41,698 nt of DNA from Reticulitermes lucifugus (taxonomy: Eukaryota > Arthropoda > Insecta > Blattodea > Rhinotermitidae). The translations under genes and the position numbers were made by a program. The notes beneath the pieces were generated by a model. That model saw nothing but the letters and a program-made list of their open reading frames with translations, was not told the DNA's origin and did no database searches. Location: positions 19,786 to 61,483 of the forward strand of contig JAKCWW010000515.1 in assembly GCA_026260175.1 (NCBI GenBank). The letters run 5' to 3'. Below are positions 21,700-33,305 of the stretch, piece after piece; the first letter of the stretch is position 1; every line of letters begins with the position of its first letter.

Positions 21700-21913
21700 T
21701 CACCTGTGCTCGTCCTACTTTGGTGTTATTGTATAGGTTTATGTGCATTTGATGAGAACCTAGACGGCTGTGAATAACTTATACATAAGGAACTAAACAG
21801 TGTGATGTTACTTGTTTGCCTCTTAAATTTATATCAGAAGAAGACGATGTACTCCTAATTAGAATCGGCATGGCTTATCAGGTATCTGAGTGGGTTGAAT
21901 CGATGGTGCTCGA

Positions 21914-21919
21914 AATAAA
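21914..21919 (+). terminator. Candidate polyadenylation signal of the bZIP gene
   Basis: AATAAA lies 215 nt after the TGA at 21697-21699, the first canonical hexamer after the stop that I see. It would give a short 3' UTR. Later signals are possible. Confidence 0.35.
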
Positions 21920-22210
21920 TGGCCTATATTTAATAACTGAAACATGAATATTCTCACCTCGTTCACATTCAATCTTGTATCAGCAATATTTAGATGTTTA
22001 CTTAGTTAGAAGTCAACGTACAAATATTGGTAGATACGAGTACTTGTGTATACGTTTGATACACAAGAAGCCCTCTGGCTCTTATAATGGTCCGCACTTT
22101 TGATGACTAAGAAAAGTAACCGTTGTGTAACTGAAAGAGTCGTGAATAGGTTTAAACAAACAACGTTGTTAATTAAATGCATAATTTTTAAAGCCAACTT
22201 TGATGCAAAC

Positions 22211-22545
22211 ATTTAAATATAAAGACAATGTTTTTCACCAACTAAATGCACTTGTTATAAAAACACTAAAATATTCTAAAACTNNNNNNNNNNNNNNNNN
22301 NNNNNNNNNNNNNNNNNNNNNNNNNNNNNNNNNNNNNNNNNNNNNNNNNNNNNNNNNNNNNNNNNNNNNNNNNNNNNNNNNNNNNNNNNNNNNNNNNNNN
22401 NNNNNNNNNNNNNNNNNNNNNNNNNNNNNNNNNNNNNNNNNNNNNNNNNNNNNNAGTGTTTTTATAACAAGTGCATTTAGTTGGTGAAAAACATTGTCTA
22501 TACTCGAAAAATGCAGGTGAAAATAGAATAAAATTTAAATATAAA
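22211..22545. mobile_element. Hammerhead-family element containing the assembly gap
   Basis: Perfect 13-bp direct repeats ATTTAAATATAAA at 22211-22223 and 22533-22545 bound the element. The left arm (from about 22224: GACAATGTTTTTCACC...) is the reverse complement of the right arm (22455-22500), and both match the 3' half of the element at 2591. The 171 Ns (22284-22454) fall exactly between the arms. By comparison with 2591, the missing part should hold hammerhead units in opposite orientation. Confidence 0.7.
22284..22454. other. Assembly gap (171 N)
   Basis: An unbroken run of N. The true length is unknown. Confidence 0.99.
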
Positions 22546-22731
22546 ATATCATGAAAGAAAAATCTGCCCCAGAGTTACGTTTGTAAGTTCAGTAACTAAC
22601 AGATGCCCGAACAAAGATATCAGAGATCAGTGAAATTAATAACCATGTCCATTAGTCTTTAATTAATTAATATCTTACGCGTGTGCTCGCCGTTATTTGA
22701 TTATAATTGTATCCGTAAATATTAACATGGT

Positions 22732-22752
22732 TATTTATTTATTTATTTATTC
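22732..22752. repeat. (TTTA)n microsatellite
   Basis: About five TTTA units. Confidence 0.85.
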
Positions 22753-23311
22753 TTAAAATTTCTTCTGCCTTATAAATTAGTTTTCCGCAACTTTCTTCTC
22801 CATAAAATGCCTCGCAACATTGAAATTAATGTGATTTTCACACCTCCAGAACAACCATGTGAAATTGTGAAAGTATACAAGACCTAACAACGATATAATA
22901 AAAGTTGCATGTCCCTTCGTACAAACTTAGAGAAAAAAATGTGTTTGTATTAGTGGGCGTACTAAATGGAGCAGACATCGTATTGAGAAGCAAATTTTTT
23001 CTCCGACGATCAAGATATGCCTTACTTCCTATTAAAACGAAATTTTATCGCCTTTTACAAAAGAGCAAGGCAGTACTCTTATTCGAACCAAACTGATCCA
23101 GTCTACACCTGAATTCAATCTTGAAGAGAAATTTTAGTATCATATTAACATCTACAACTAGATGTTCAAAATGATTTCTTCTGTTAGACATTTCTTTGAA
23201 AATTTTATGTACACATTTCTGTCCCATACGCGCATGGTAGGGCTAGTCTGTTTACCGGTGTATAGATTTTCAAAACAAAACTACCTTTGGGAAAGCCGTG
23301 TACCTCTAACC

Positions 23312-23368
23312 AAAGAGGCGACGGAAAATGTCCGATAGACCTATCGAGCATTTTCCGTCGCCTTTTTA
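23312..23368. repeat. Near-perfect hairpin, about 27-bp stem
   Basis: GGCGACGGAAAATG (23317-23330) is matched by CATTTTCCGTCGCC (23349-23362), and pairing continues inward through CGATAG/CTATCG with few mismatches, leaving almost no loop. No gene is nearby. It could be a collapsed inverted-repeat transposon end. Confidence 0.8.
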
Positions 23369-23624
23369 AGTGTGTTAATATATCGTCATAAGAATGTAGG
23401 ACAAAATTATACTAACCCAAAGGCAGTTAATAGAGCCTTCGAATGTCTGTCAAATTTTTAAGTTTTTGGGTTAGAAAATAATAAAGCAAAAGTGCCTTCC
23501 CTTAGAATTTCATAGAAGACTTAATTTGGGCCGAACTTGCCGAAATTCACCGCATAACCCTTTGTATATCTGCTCTCTAACTCAAATTGAAAACCTGAAG
23601 GGAAGAGTGACTATGGGGTGATAT

Positions 23625-23800
23625 TATTAAAATGGATTTCAAATAAGTTGAATATTAGCTTGTGGGTTGGTTTAGTGTGGCTCAGAACAAGATTTAATTG
23701 GGGGCTTTGTGTAAACACGTTAATTAACTTCTTGGTTTTTAAACAATTGAAGGAATCTTGACCTCTCAAACAGAACTCTGCTCCATTGAGTTAAGATTGC
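23625..23800 (+). mobile_element. LINE 3'-end relic
   Basis: Encodes FVWLRTRFNWGLCVNTLIN, corresponding to the W-LA-DRD-W---VNTVMN block. It is followed by a 3' UTR ending AACTCTGCTCCATTGAGTTAAG, as in the copy at 24755. Confidence 0.55.
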
Positions 23801-24754
23801 TGTTATTTCCACATTATTAATCCCACCCAATAAATACTCAATTTTCTTAACGGTTTATGTTATTGAAGCTAAACAAGTTCACAAAATCCCCCCTCTCCTT
23901 CTTAAGAAGAGTTACTGCCCCCTTTGCTTTGTATTCTAAAGCACGTTTTCATAAAGCCTTCTTTGTGCTTACAGACATTTTATTTAGTGGTAAAGTTTTC
24001 ATATTCGAGGGAAAGCATTTTAAAGTTTTAACAAGAAAGGTACATCATCTTCTTCTGTTTTTATGAAGGTGTGCAATTTAATGTATTTATAAAGAATAAT
24101 GTAGCATATTTGTTTTAAATATCTTAATATCCCAGTCTACTCCGTCCGTTATAAAATAAATGGCCATAATGTAACTTACTTTACACAACATGTTAATAAA
24201 TTAAATAACACTTTTCAGATAATTAAAGTGAAGTGAACATTGTTAATAATCCCAAAAAATCATTGGTCCTTCCAATGTTTCCTAATTTTAACGGAGAAAA
24301 TAGGTAATTATTTTTAGAACATGAAATTTTCACTATCTTATATATACTGGAACACATTTTTCTTCAATAAATTGCTGAACAAGTTAGCTGTAGCACACAT
24401 GCATACATGCGTACACACATATATTGTTTTATTCGTGTAACAAGTGCCATGTGTCAAGTTTAATTAAAATGTGCCCAATGTTCGAACATGTACACATAAA
24501 ATTAATTTAGGCACATAACATACGCCCTAAATAATTAAACTGCAAGAAATTGATATATAGTGATATTTTAAAACAGACGTACTGCATATTGCGCTCAAAT
24601 TTCCCACAAATCGAAGAAAAATCAAAGTTTGTAATTGAAGATAATCATCTGTGCCACTTTCAGCATTTCGTGAGAGACTCTGCTCCTTGATTGTATCATA
24701 TTGTCTTCTTGAGCATAAAATTACTATATCCAGAAATATAATTGTGCCTGTTGT

Positions 24755-25277
24755 TTTGTACGGGTGTGAAACTTTGTCTCTCATACTGATGGAGGAATAT
24801 AGGCTGAGGGAGTTCGGGCATACGGTGCTGAGGAAGATATTTGAGTCTAAGAGGGACGAGGTAAAAGGGAAGTGGAGAAAACTACATAAGGAGGAGATTT
24901 ATGATCTGTAATCCTCTCCAAATATTATTCGGGTGATAAAATGAAGACGAATGAGATGGGCCGGGAATAGGACACATATGGGAGCCAAGAGAGGTGCATA
25001 CAAGATTTTGGTGGGGAAACCTGAGGGAAAGAGACCGTTTGGAAAAGCTAGGCGTAGATAGGAGTATAAAAATAAAATGGATCTTCAAGAAGTGGGATGG
25101 GGGCATTAGTGGTTTAGTCTGGCTCAGGATAGGGACACGTGGCGGGCTTTTGTAAATGTGGTAATGAACGCTCGGGTTTAATAAAATACGAGGAATTTCT
25201 TGTCTATATGAGGACCTGTTAGCTTCTCAAGAACGACTCTGCTCCATGGAATTAGTTAGTTAGTTAGCTAGCCAGTT
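24755..25277 (+). mobile_element. LINE 3' end, best preserved copy
   Basis: An open frame gives VLYGCETLSL, a GHTVLRKIFESKRDEVKGKW run and RKLHKEEIYDL (24755-24911). After a stop it continues in pieces as RRMRWAG, ILVGKPEGKRPFGKARRR, IKMDLQEVGWG and a DTWRAFVNVVMN-like block. The YG-E-W and LRKIFG...KRDE blocks are the region after the reverse transcriptase in non-LTR elements. The 3' UTR ends ACGACTCTGCTCCATGGAAT, followed by a TTAGTTAGTTAG microsatellite, a typical LINE tail. All enzymatic domains are lost. Confidence 0.7.
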
Positions 25278-25295
25278 AGTTATCTCTTCAGGGGC

Positions 25296-25442
25296 GATAA
25301 CGTGTAACCTGGTAGAAATTTATCGACGTTTCAGAGGAACCTGCTGCTTCTATCATCAAAATTCATTATTAATACCATGATGGAGGAAGGAGGTTTCTCT
25401 AAAACATTGTTACATTTCTACAATTTTATACGGTGTCATATC
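25296..25442. repeat. Palindrome of second hammerhead-like class
   Basis: The left arm (GATAACGTGTAACCTGGTAG onwards) is the diverged reverse complement of the right arm (ending CGGTGTCATATC). Each arm contains one class B core. The left arm's minus-strand core is better kept; in the right arm GAAA has become TAAAAC. Confidence 0.65.
25325..25359 (-). ncRNA. Class B hammerhead-like motif, minus strand
   Basis: On the minus strand: TTGATGA (first core C changed to T), a GAAG...CCTC-type stem II, then GAAACGTC (25325-25332), where AC/GT forms a loop-less stem III and GTC is the cleavage triplet. The sequence continues into GATAAATTTCTACC, shared with the copy at 25554. Confidence 0.45.
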
Positions 25443-25553
25443 GCAGAAGGTAGCTACCTACACGGTGATCGCAGTGATAACTTCAAGTCTCTCATGCTTT
25501 GAAATGAAGATTCAAGTCTTCTGGTATACAACAGGTGCCGACTGGTAAATATT

Positions 25554-25600
25554 TATAGACACTTCGAAGGACCTTGCTGCCTCCATCGTCAGAGTCTATA
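25554..25600 (-). ncRNA. Class B hammerhead-like motif, minus strand, decayed
   Basis: On the minus strand: CTGACGA (25586-25592), stem II GGAGG/CCTTC, then GAAG where GAAA is expected. The core is enclosed by complementary TATAGA (plus 25554-25559) and TCTATA (plus 25595-25600). Downstream sequence ATAAATATTTACCAG is shared with the copy at 25325. Confidence 0.4.
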
Positions 25601-26507
25601 CAGTCCAAAATTTTCAGACTCTTTCTGGAATGCATAGACCCTGAAAATGGAGTAGCAAGATCTTCCAAAACGTCAGCAACTAATGACCAATTGGCAAGAA
25701 ATCGTATCCCAGATGGCTTTAATCTTCACAAATGCCGTGATAAGAAGTCTGAATTGTTCTTTCGCAAATAAATCGTTCAGTCCTGAAAGCCAATTCTCTT
25801 CAGTAAGACAGTGTGTGCCTTAAAATATGAAGACTGCAGTGTCAGTCCGTGACGCGGTGCCTGGTGGTTATGGAGGCATAATAAGAACATCAAAGCAGAA
25901 AGAAAGTCAAGGTGAATAATCGTTTTGAAACAACGAAGGTTGTGCGAGTTAGTCTAACGAGCTTATAATGAATTATAAACGACTCATTGCTCTAATTACG
26001 GTAATTATATATACCTACAAGTGAATTAGAGGTTTTCATAATCGGTGCAACACACCATCTATATGCTATAACAATATTACAAAGAACAAAGCTAAGCAAT
26101 GACATCTTTTAAGAAGAGGAACAAAACAAATATTTGCTTTTTATGTTGAATAAATCAGCGGAAAATGTCACTCATTTTGTTTCAATGTTGCTGAAAAGCT
26201 TGGGACGTTATTTCAGGGGTGCACAAATGTTCCAAAAATCTAGCAGCCACCTCAAAATTACAGGCACAAGAAGGGTGACATGAAGCAAGGTTTATACTGG
26301 GGACCAAAAAACATTAGGTCCCACAGTAAAATTTTTAGTCGCCCTGGTGTCTTGGCGCCCGGGATTTGTGCGTACCCACATTAGTCCTTATGCGATAAAG
26401 AATGTTGCTAGCGTTAATATTAATATTTTTTTCGCACAGAATTTCAGTCACATTTAAAATAAAATAAAAGAATCTTATTGTATTCATACCGTGCAAAATC
26501 ATCAATC

Positions 26508-26639
26508 AAACATAAGACACTCAACCAAAAAATATACTCATTATTATTATTTTTAGATATTGTAATAGGTAGGGATTATAATATACAATATATAATAATA
26601 ATAATAAGCGTGCATTTGTTGTTTGAGTGTCTTATGTTT
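26508..26639. mobile_element. MITE-like inverted-repeat element
   Basis: Perfect 17-bp terminal inverted repeats AAACATAAGACACTCAA (26508-26524) and complement (26623-26639) enclose about 100 bp of AT-rich sequence with ATT/AAT repeats. No ORF. No clear target duplication. Confidence 0.6.
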
Positions 26640-26859
26640 AAAATAAAAGGAATTTAGTGTATATTGATCAGTATAAAATGGCAGGCTACTTGACATAGGG
26701 AGAAAATTCAAAGTAGAGTTTGTATATATATAGATGATTAAATCAATGTTGTTAAAATACGAGATTAAAAATGCGTATAATGCTCTGGACAGAAAACCTT
26801 AAAGCAACACTCGAGAAGAAATATGTAAGCACACGTGAAGTTTTAACTTAAATAGGGCC

Positions 26860-27030
26860 TTAAAAACAGACCAGGAGATTGCGGATTGAAGTGACATAAG
26901 TAGGATAGTAAGGACTGGTGGGATTTTGTGAACACGGTAATGAACTTTGGTTTTATAAGGAGTGGAAAATTTCTCGAGTATTTTAAGGACAATCAGCTGC
27001 TCAAGAACTATAGCAGAAGGAGTTAAGTTG
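26860..27030 (+). mobile_element. LINE 3'-end relic
   Basis: Encodes DWWDFVNTVMNFGFIRSGKF, the C-terminal block of the family, then a 3' UTR ending near AGAAGGAGTTAAG and an ATTTATTT tail. Confidence 0.6.
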
Positions 27031-28139
27031 GCTAAAGAATTAATTTATTTATTTTCATGTCTTGTATTCCGACAAAGCACATACTTAGTTACTTTCATCT
27101 GACGTTAAATAACACAGCAATTTGCATTAGTGGGAAGACATTCTACATGTACGAAGACTTTGCGCTTTCCTGACTTTTCTGGCAGACACTTGCATTCAAT
27201 ATTGGGATTGTAGTGGAAGTGGTCAAGCGCGTCTAATTACCGCCTTATTTCACTGTAGTTGGTTGTCACACACCGGTTGAAGGATCGTGGTTATACAAAA
27301 ATTCGACCTATTCTTTCTGTAATCCACGATTAATAGGTTTGAAAATAAAAAAAAAATTATTTAAGAATTCCTCATTGCTTAAACTCAAAAAAGACGAGAC
27401 TTACTTGAAAAATCGCTTACTGTTTCTTTCAATGTAGTGCGCTTATCTATGAACAACAAAATGATCAGTATTTAAATGTCTGTTGAAATTACAGGGATTT
27501 CTTTGTTACTCCCTCCAAACTTACATGTCAGCTAATTGCTGTCGAATAATGTTCTCCATGAACGATCTGAATTTTGCAGAAACACATTTTTATTATCAAA
27601 AGCTAACCCGGCGAGTTATGCAAATTAAGCGTGCGCTTTGTAGAAAACGTCAACAGTGAATAATCTATATCACGCTTTCTCAAACTCTCCAACAAATATT
27701 GCTACTGCTATGCCAACCATCTTTTACTGATATGCAGTGTTAACAAAAAATGTAAATATAAAAAGAAAAAATTTAAAAAAATAAGTATAACTGAAACCAC
27801 TTATAATTGCAAATACGCTGCATTGCTGGGAACATTATAGAACTCATCCCTGCTCTCAGTCAGCCTTTAAAATTTAAGCGTTTTTATTTAAATACAAAAT
27901 GTTGGTGGAACATTGAAACTGTTATATTTCACTTAGTGTTACCACAGCGAAAGAGTTTGAGAGTCCCTGACCTACCTTATGTTCACGCAAAAATAAAAAC
28001 AGATTTTATTTCAGGAATTTTTTCTTTCACTTGATTCAGAATGCTTAATGTTTCCGCATAACCTATGCACAACTGCAATTGTGTTATGACTCCCTACGGC
28101 CATGACAATTGATCTCTCACTAAGAAAATATTAAGGAAT

Positions 28140-28565
28140 TTTGAGGGAAGTATACGGACAAAGTGTTGAGAAAAATATTTGGATTCAATACAATTTTTGT
28201 AACAAGAAAGCAGAGAAAATACATAATGAAGAAATTCAAAGTCTGTACACTTCGTCAAAAAATATTATTTTGATGACATGAAGGAAAATGAAGTAGGAAG
28301 GTCATGTAGTATGCACACAGGTGATAAAGAAGATATTAAAACTTTAGTGAGTAAATTAAAGAGAAGAGGAGAGAAATAGAAGGCAAGGAAACAATAAGAA
28401 AAGAGAATAAGAAAAAAGAAAGCACTTCTGATATCTAGGAAGAGGTGTGTGAATTACATTAAAATGAATATCAAATACATAAATTTTGAGGGTGGTCTGG
28501 AAGTATGAGGCTTCATGTAAGCAATTTGGAGCTAATTCAGGTGTTGAATTACATGACCGATTCAT
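28140..28565 (+). mobile_element. LINE 3'-end relic
   Basis: Encodes RKIFGFNTIFVTRKQRKYIM and further pieces aligned with the LRKIFG...KRDE...WRKLH block. Heavily frameshifted. A decayed class B hammerhead piece follows at about 28720-28790. Confidence 0.5.
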
Positions 28566-28717
28566 AATAAAGTTTTCTTTAAATTATCCAAAGACGCCCC
28601 CTCAACAGCACAGTTAATGTAGGATCGGATGAGTATGATTGATTTGAAAAAATGCTGAATGAAACAGAATTGGTGTATTATAAAATAAGAGAGGTATGAA
28701 GTTTTATAGTCGTGTTT

Positions 28718-28790
28718 ATAAAGATTCAAATCTTCTGGGATACGACGTGTCGGAAGATGTTTCTCCCTCCATCTTAAGGTCTAAGCACTC
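28718..28790 (-). repeat. Relic of class B hammerhead-like repeat
   Basis: ATTCAAATCTTCTGGGATAC (plus strand) matches ATTCAAGTCTTCTGGTATAC at 25510, and CTCCCTCCATCTTAAG matches the CTGCCTCCATCGTCAG core segment, with a deletion between. Confidence 0.4.
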
Positions 28791-28799
28791 AGAGAAGAA

Positions 28800-30735
28800 T
28801 GATACCACTCAACACACCATCATATTGGAGAATACTTTAATCTGTACATTCTAAATTACTTCAACATTTGTCTGTAGATACTGCTCGACTTTGAAGAAGA
28901 AGATATGAAATTTTTTGAAACGACGGTGGTTTATTAATCGGCATGACGTAACAACACAAAGGACTTGAGTTTTCAGTTATAGCTACGTTTATAAAAAAGA
29001 CAACTGCAAATCTGGGGAGGGAATTGCACGTGACAGTATGGTGCTTTGACCTTTGCTCTGTCGAGACATGCAGCTTTTGTTAAATAAATTTTTCCTCTCA
29101 GACGAATAATTTCGCGAGATAAAATTAACCCATAGTGTTGTCTGTACCTAGATAAAAAGTCATAACCGCATACAGGGGAAATGGATGTTGGACAACATTT
29201 CACATAACCCCAAAATAGTATGTTCAGTCTGTAACTGAATGTACTTCAGGAAATCGATTAGCGGTTTAAACTTAAGAGATACTAGACATTGTATTAAGGT
29301 GCTAATTCCTAAACACGACCTCTTCAAGAGCTAACATAGTAAGTAATGTTGTGCATGAGTGGTATTCTTTAGGAAACAAGACTCTTATATAACATAGTGG
29401 TTGCAAATTAAATTGTTAATCTAAGTGAACATTCAAACACGAAAGCTTTAACTCGGAATGTCAATAAACAACAAATGGCAAAACGGGAGGATTCACAACT
29501 GCTGTTCCTCACACTTCTACACCTGCCATTTCAACACCGGTAAATTTCGAAACATGTGATGCAATAGCATAATTGCAGTTTTAGCAGGTGTTCGTACGAA
29601 TACAACACATTCGAAAGAACAAACAGTTCATATACCACGAATCGAACTGGTACATTTGACATTCTTATTATTGCTAGTCCGCTGCCCGCTTGTCTAAGAG
29701 CAAGTGTGGATGTATTTAATTTTACCGCAGAACCTAGTCACGTGTCTTGAAAGAGTAGTTAACGTTAAAATAATTACGGCTTTTCTCCAAATTGGACATA
29801 TGCTCGTACATAGGTGTCTCTCCTTCATATATGACACGCAGTTCAAAGTAATGGAATAAGCAGAAATGTCGCAGACAAATACATAAAAGTAAGACGAGAA
29901 ATAGGGGATAAGAGTCACAGATCTCTGAATGTCACTCGCATATTAAATGTGCCTAATCCACATAAGAACAGAATGCAATTTAAGTATAAGACGAATAAAA
30001 TATACGTTTATTCGAACTTACCTCTAAATCACGTTCAAAGGCACAGGGACGGTGATATCACTCCTTCACAAATATCGTCTTCCACTGACACTTGTTGCTG
30101 TACAACTAGTTTGCTCTACAGTCTGTCACTGACATTTAACTGTCTCATTCGTAAAATAAAAGAAGGCAGTGCTGCGTAAAGGAGTTGAAGTGAGCTGAAA
30201 GCTAGTGTGCCCAATTCACTGGCTAGCAGCACCGGCATGAGTGTGTTGTTATTGCTTTATCAGAACAAAACGTTGTAAATAAAATTCTATAACGCACCCA
30301 AACGCTGCACCTCGCTGCCTGTAGCACTGTAGCATTCATTTTAACCAGTAAACTGCAAACTGTACTCCATCCATAGTGTGTGTGCCTGGGGGGGGGGGGT
30401 TACATAAACCTTAGCTTCCAGGAAAAGAATTATTTGCTTCTGTTCAGTATTGTTTGAACATTAACCACTTACTAATTGTGGGTTGACTTATATGAGAATA
30501 CGTCATCTTCCTGACCAGTTTGTAATGTAAACAGATCTGCAGACGTAAGAGTCTCTGCCTCCTTCGCAATAATATATTGAGCAACAACACTTGCAAACGC
30601 ATGAATCATGTACAACATATGTTTAAATTCTGCTACTCGATAACAACTGAAGGGATTGAATTAAGAAGCGATGACGTCATAGTAATATGCTGCAGGCTAC
30701 AATTATTATTTTGACGCTTTCCATCCCGTCGTGCT
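28800..30735. other. Gene-free stretch, nothing recognised
   Basis: AT-rich sequence with only short ORFs (up to 76 codons) on both strands and a poly-G run near 30390. No motif I can name. Confidence 0.5.
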
Positions 30736-30803
30736 TAGGTAATTACATAAATAACACTACGTATTCCTTCTGACACAACCTTTATTTTTTACTATTTTTA
30801 AAG

Positions 30804-30839
30804 CACTACATGTGTTGATAGGCCGATCATCCTCAGGTG
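30804..30839 (-). ncRNA. Decayed hammerhead-ribozyme-like motif, minus strand
   Basis: On the minus strand CAC, CTGAGGA (plus 30830-30836), a GAT/ATC stem II, then AACACATGTA where GAAACATGTA is expected, and GTG. Stem I CAC/GTG and stem III ACATGT are kept; the GAAA core is lost. Confidence 0.45.
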
Positions 30840-31034
30840 TTTATTTATACAAACAAATCAAAATTCAAGGTAAAAATGTAATTTTGTGAGATTTCACAAA
30901 TGATATAAAAATGTAAAGTATAAATTGCAACAGTTAGAAGTAGATGCAATTTATATTTTTTATTTTTATATCATGTGTGACATCTCGCAAATTTACATTT
31001 TTACTTTGAATTTTAATTTCTTTCTATAAATAAA

Positions 31035-31070
31035 CACCTGAGGACAACCGGTTTATCGAAACATGTAGTG
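31035..31070 (+). ncRNA. Hammerhead-ribozyme-like motif
   Basis: CAC (31035-31037), CTGAGGA (31038-31044), a short stem II region with AACC/GGTT, GAAA (31058-31061), loop-less stem III ACA/TGT (31061-31066), A17 in a GTA triplet, and GTG (31068-31070). The core is intact; stem II is weak. Confidence 0.5.
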
Positions 31071-31139
31071 CTTGAAAAAATAATAAAAATAAAGTTTGTG
31101 TCCGACGGAATGCCTAGTGTTATTTATGTACTAAATTGT

Positions 31140-33080
31140 TATTATTTCATTCGTTAATATGTCGACTGCAACAGAGAAACAAACAGGTACAATGACACCA
31201 TAATTCGTCCTAACTGTATTCGGAATACACCCGTTTCGAATCTTACCCAGAGCACACTTCTTTTATTCAGTGATGTCACACAAGTGTAGGAAAACTATTT
31301 TGAAAGGAAGTGCGGACCTTTTCGCCTTCGAACTTTTCAGTTCAATTAAGAATCAAACGCTTATATCACAAAAAGGCAAATATGCTCTGCAGAAAGTGCA
31401 TTTATATTATGCAAAAATGTATTTTTAATACGTCATATAATGCTGAACGTTTAAATGACAGTAAAACAACCAAAAATATTTCAATATTTCATTTACAAGA
31501 AGAAAGGTGATTGTAGTTGCTATCACGTGTGGCTGTCCTGCTTTAATAATCTGAGGTACAGGACGGAATCATTTAAACCTTTTAAGAGAAATATCCCACT
31601 TCACGTCACTTAAAGCATGTTTGGGTTCATACTCAATAACTAGTCATTTTAAATCTTCCAGATGAAAGAATATGGAGGCACTTATTATAAAGCCCTTAAA
31701 TAATATTTAGCGGACGTTCCTACGTGTATGTCTGTTACAGCAGTTTTAGAATGTAGAATATTAGGAAATAATGTGGCGAAAATATGAAGTCAGTGTCCGC
31801 CTTTCCGTTTGACGTCTGTAACTTGTGAACTGTCGAGGTGGTCAGATGAACCACAACATAATTACGTATTTTACGTAAAATATTCCTATATGATAAGAAT
31901 TATAAGACGATGAGAATTTCTGAATTTATTTTCGACAAATTCAAAACAGCCGGAATCTGCAGCAGCAGGCATTTCCCCAAAAATCAATAATTGAGTTTTG
32001 TATTTATTGATTTATTCTCATCATAAAAGACATTGAAGTTAAAAACGTAGCCATCGCAAATGTCTGCTAGAAATTCTTACCTATATGAATGCCTCCTTAT
32101 GTGTGGGGAGAAAGTGAAGAAGTGAAAACGAGAATAACAAGGGCAAATTGTTTGTAATTCTCTCGTCTACACGTCCTGACGTAATAATGCACCTCCCTAG
32201 CAAATGTCCTAGAGCCTTATATCAATATTTTAAACTTAATGTATGTGTAAGTTAAGCTACAAGGGAATTAATTCCAGTTATTAACCAAATTATATTCCAT
32301 AAACTTTAATACAGATACTTTACACCTCTGAAATTTATAAATTTACACACCAGTGATTACAGTGTAAAAACAAAATATTACAATCAATTTTCTTCTTTAC
32401 ACAAATGTTACACTAATTTGCTGGATGGAGTTTCACATAAAACACTCTGATTATAAAAGAATTTTGCAGCACCGAATTCAACATCATATAAAGGGCATTC
32501 AACTTCACCTAATTAAAAAAGTAGTACGACTTTATAAACAAAAACAAGGCTTACATAAATAGCCCATATCCATGCATTTGTGTTTTCTACATAGATACGT
32601 TCAGTTTGCCTTGTCTGCTTAAGTATCCAAAGTAGCTTATTTACAATAGTGTAAGAAACAAAATAACAATTAAATGTAATATTACACAATTCGCAGTTAT
32701 TTTACGTGCTATATAGAGGAAGTTAATGTTAATTTTACTTGGCTCACAAAGTAATACAGGCGGCCTTCTCTGTACCAATGCAGAAGAGAGCACACAGGCA
32801 AAATAATCAAGGCAAAATCGTGGCACATGTCTTTTAGTTGTTAATATGAAATGCTTTTAGCACTAGCATGCATTGCTTTAAAAAATGACATACATTATTA
32901 TCTATTGTACATCCTCACAGCATCTCTGCAGCACGGATTGAAGTACGTTTTGACACAACACATAAAGTCTTCAATTGCTAAAGCAGCGACTGCAGGTGCG
33001 CAGCACATGGACAGTAATTGTACCCACATGTAGTGAAAAAAAAGAAGGATCTCTAAGTTCATTGTGAAGGTGAAGTTAAA
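31140..33080. other. Gene-free stretch, nothing recognised
   Basis: Short ORFs only. A perfect TTACGTAA palindrome is at 31871-31878. Confidence 0.5.
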
Positions 33081-33081
33081 G

Positions 33082-33305
33082 GTCATCCCATGACATGCCT
33101 GTGCAGGCACAGAGGAAAGGCGGAGGTATAGCTCCAAACCATTCGCAACCTCAGCGCTAGAAAGGGGTGGGAGGGTCAGCACCACACCCCGGTCGCTTTA
33201 CCCCCGGGAATAAACCGACCCCCATGTACAGGAGGCTGGGTGGACCTCTGGGCTGGTGTGGACGGGTGCGGAAGATCTCGGTCCCAAGGGGGGTTCGATT
33301 TCGTT
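33082..33305 (-). mobile_element. SINE, minus strand
   Basis: On the minus strand: CCCAGAGGTCCACCCAGCCT, GGTAAAGCGACCGGGGTGTG, CTAGCGCTGAGGTTGCGAAT and GGAGCTATACCTCCGCC, ending TGCACAGGCATGTCATGGG. It matches the body of the copy at 5685 closely and is GC-rich compared with its flanks. Confidence 0.65.

Larger units (their letters stand above)
30741..31137. mobile_element. Palindromic element with two hammerhead-like units
   Basis: About 397 bp with roughly 170-bp diverged arms. The outer ends ACATAAATAACACTA and their complement match, as do the inner TCCTCAGGTGTTTA/TAAACACCTGAGGA segments. Each arm has a hammerhead-like core pointing inward-to-outward in opposite directions. I could not find a convincing target duplication. 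Confidence 0.65.

Noticed and set aside
22200-22487. 95-codon ORF
   Set aside because: Most of it is the run of N in the assembly gap.
24651-24911. An intact 86-codon gene
   Set aside because: Only the second half matches a protein family, and that is the C-terminal segment of a truncated LINE with stops just downstream.
33082-33185. Part of a 95-codon minus-strand gene (32898-33185)
   Set aside because: Its start lies within a SINE copy and the rest has no recognisable domain or conserved context.
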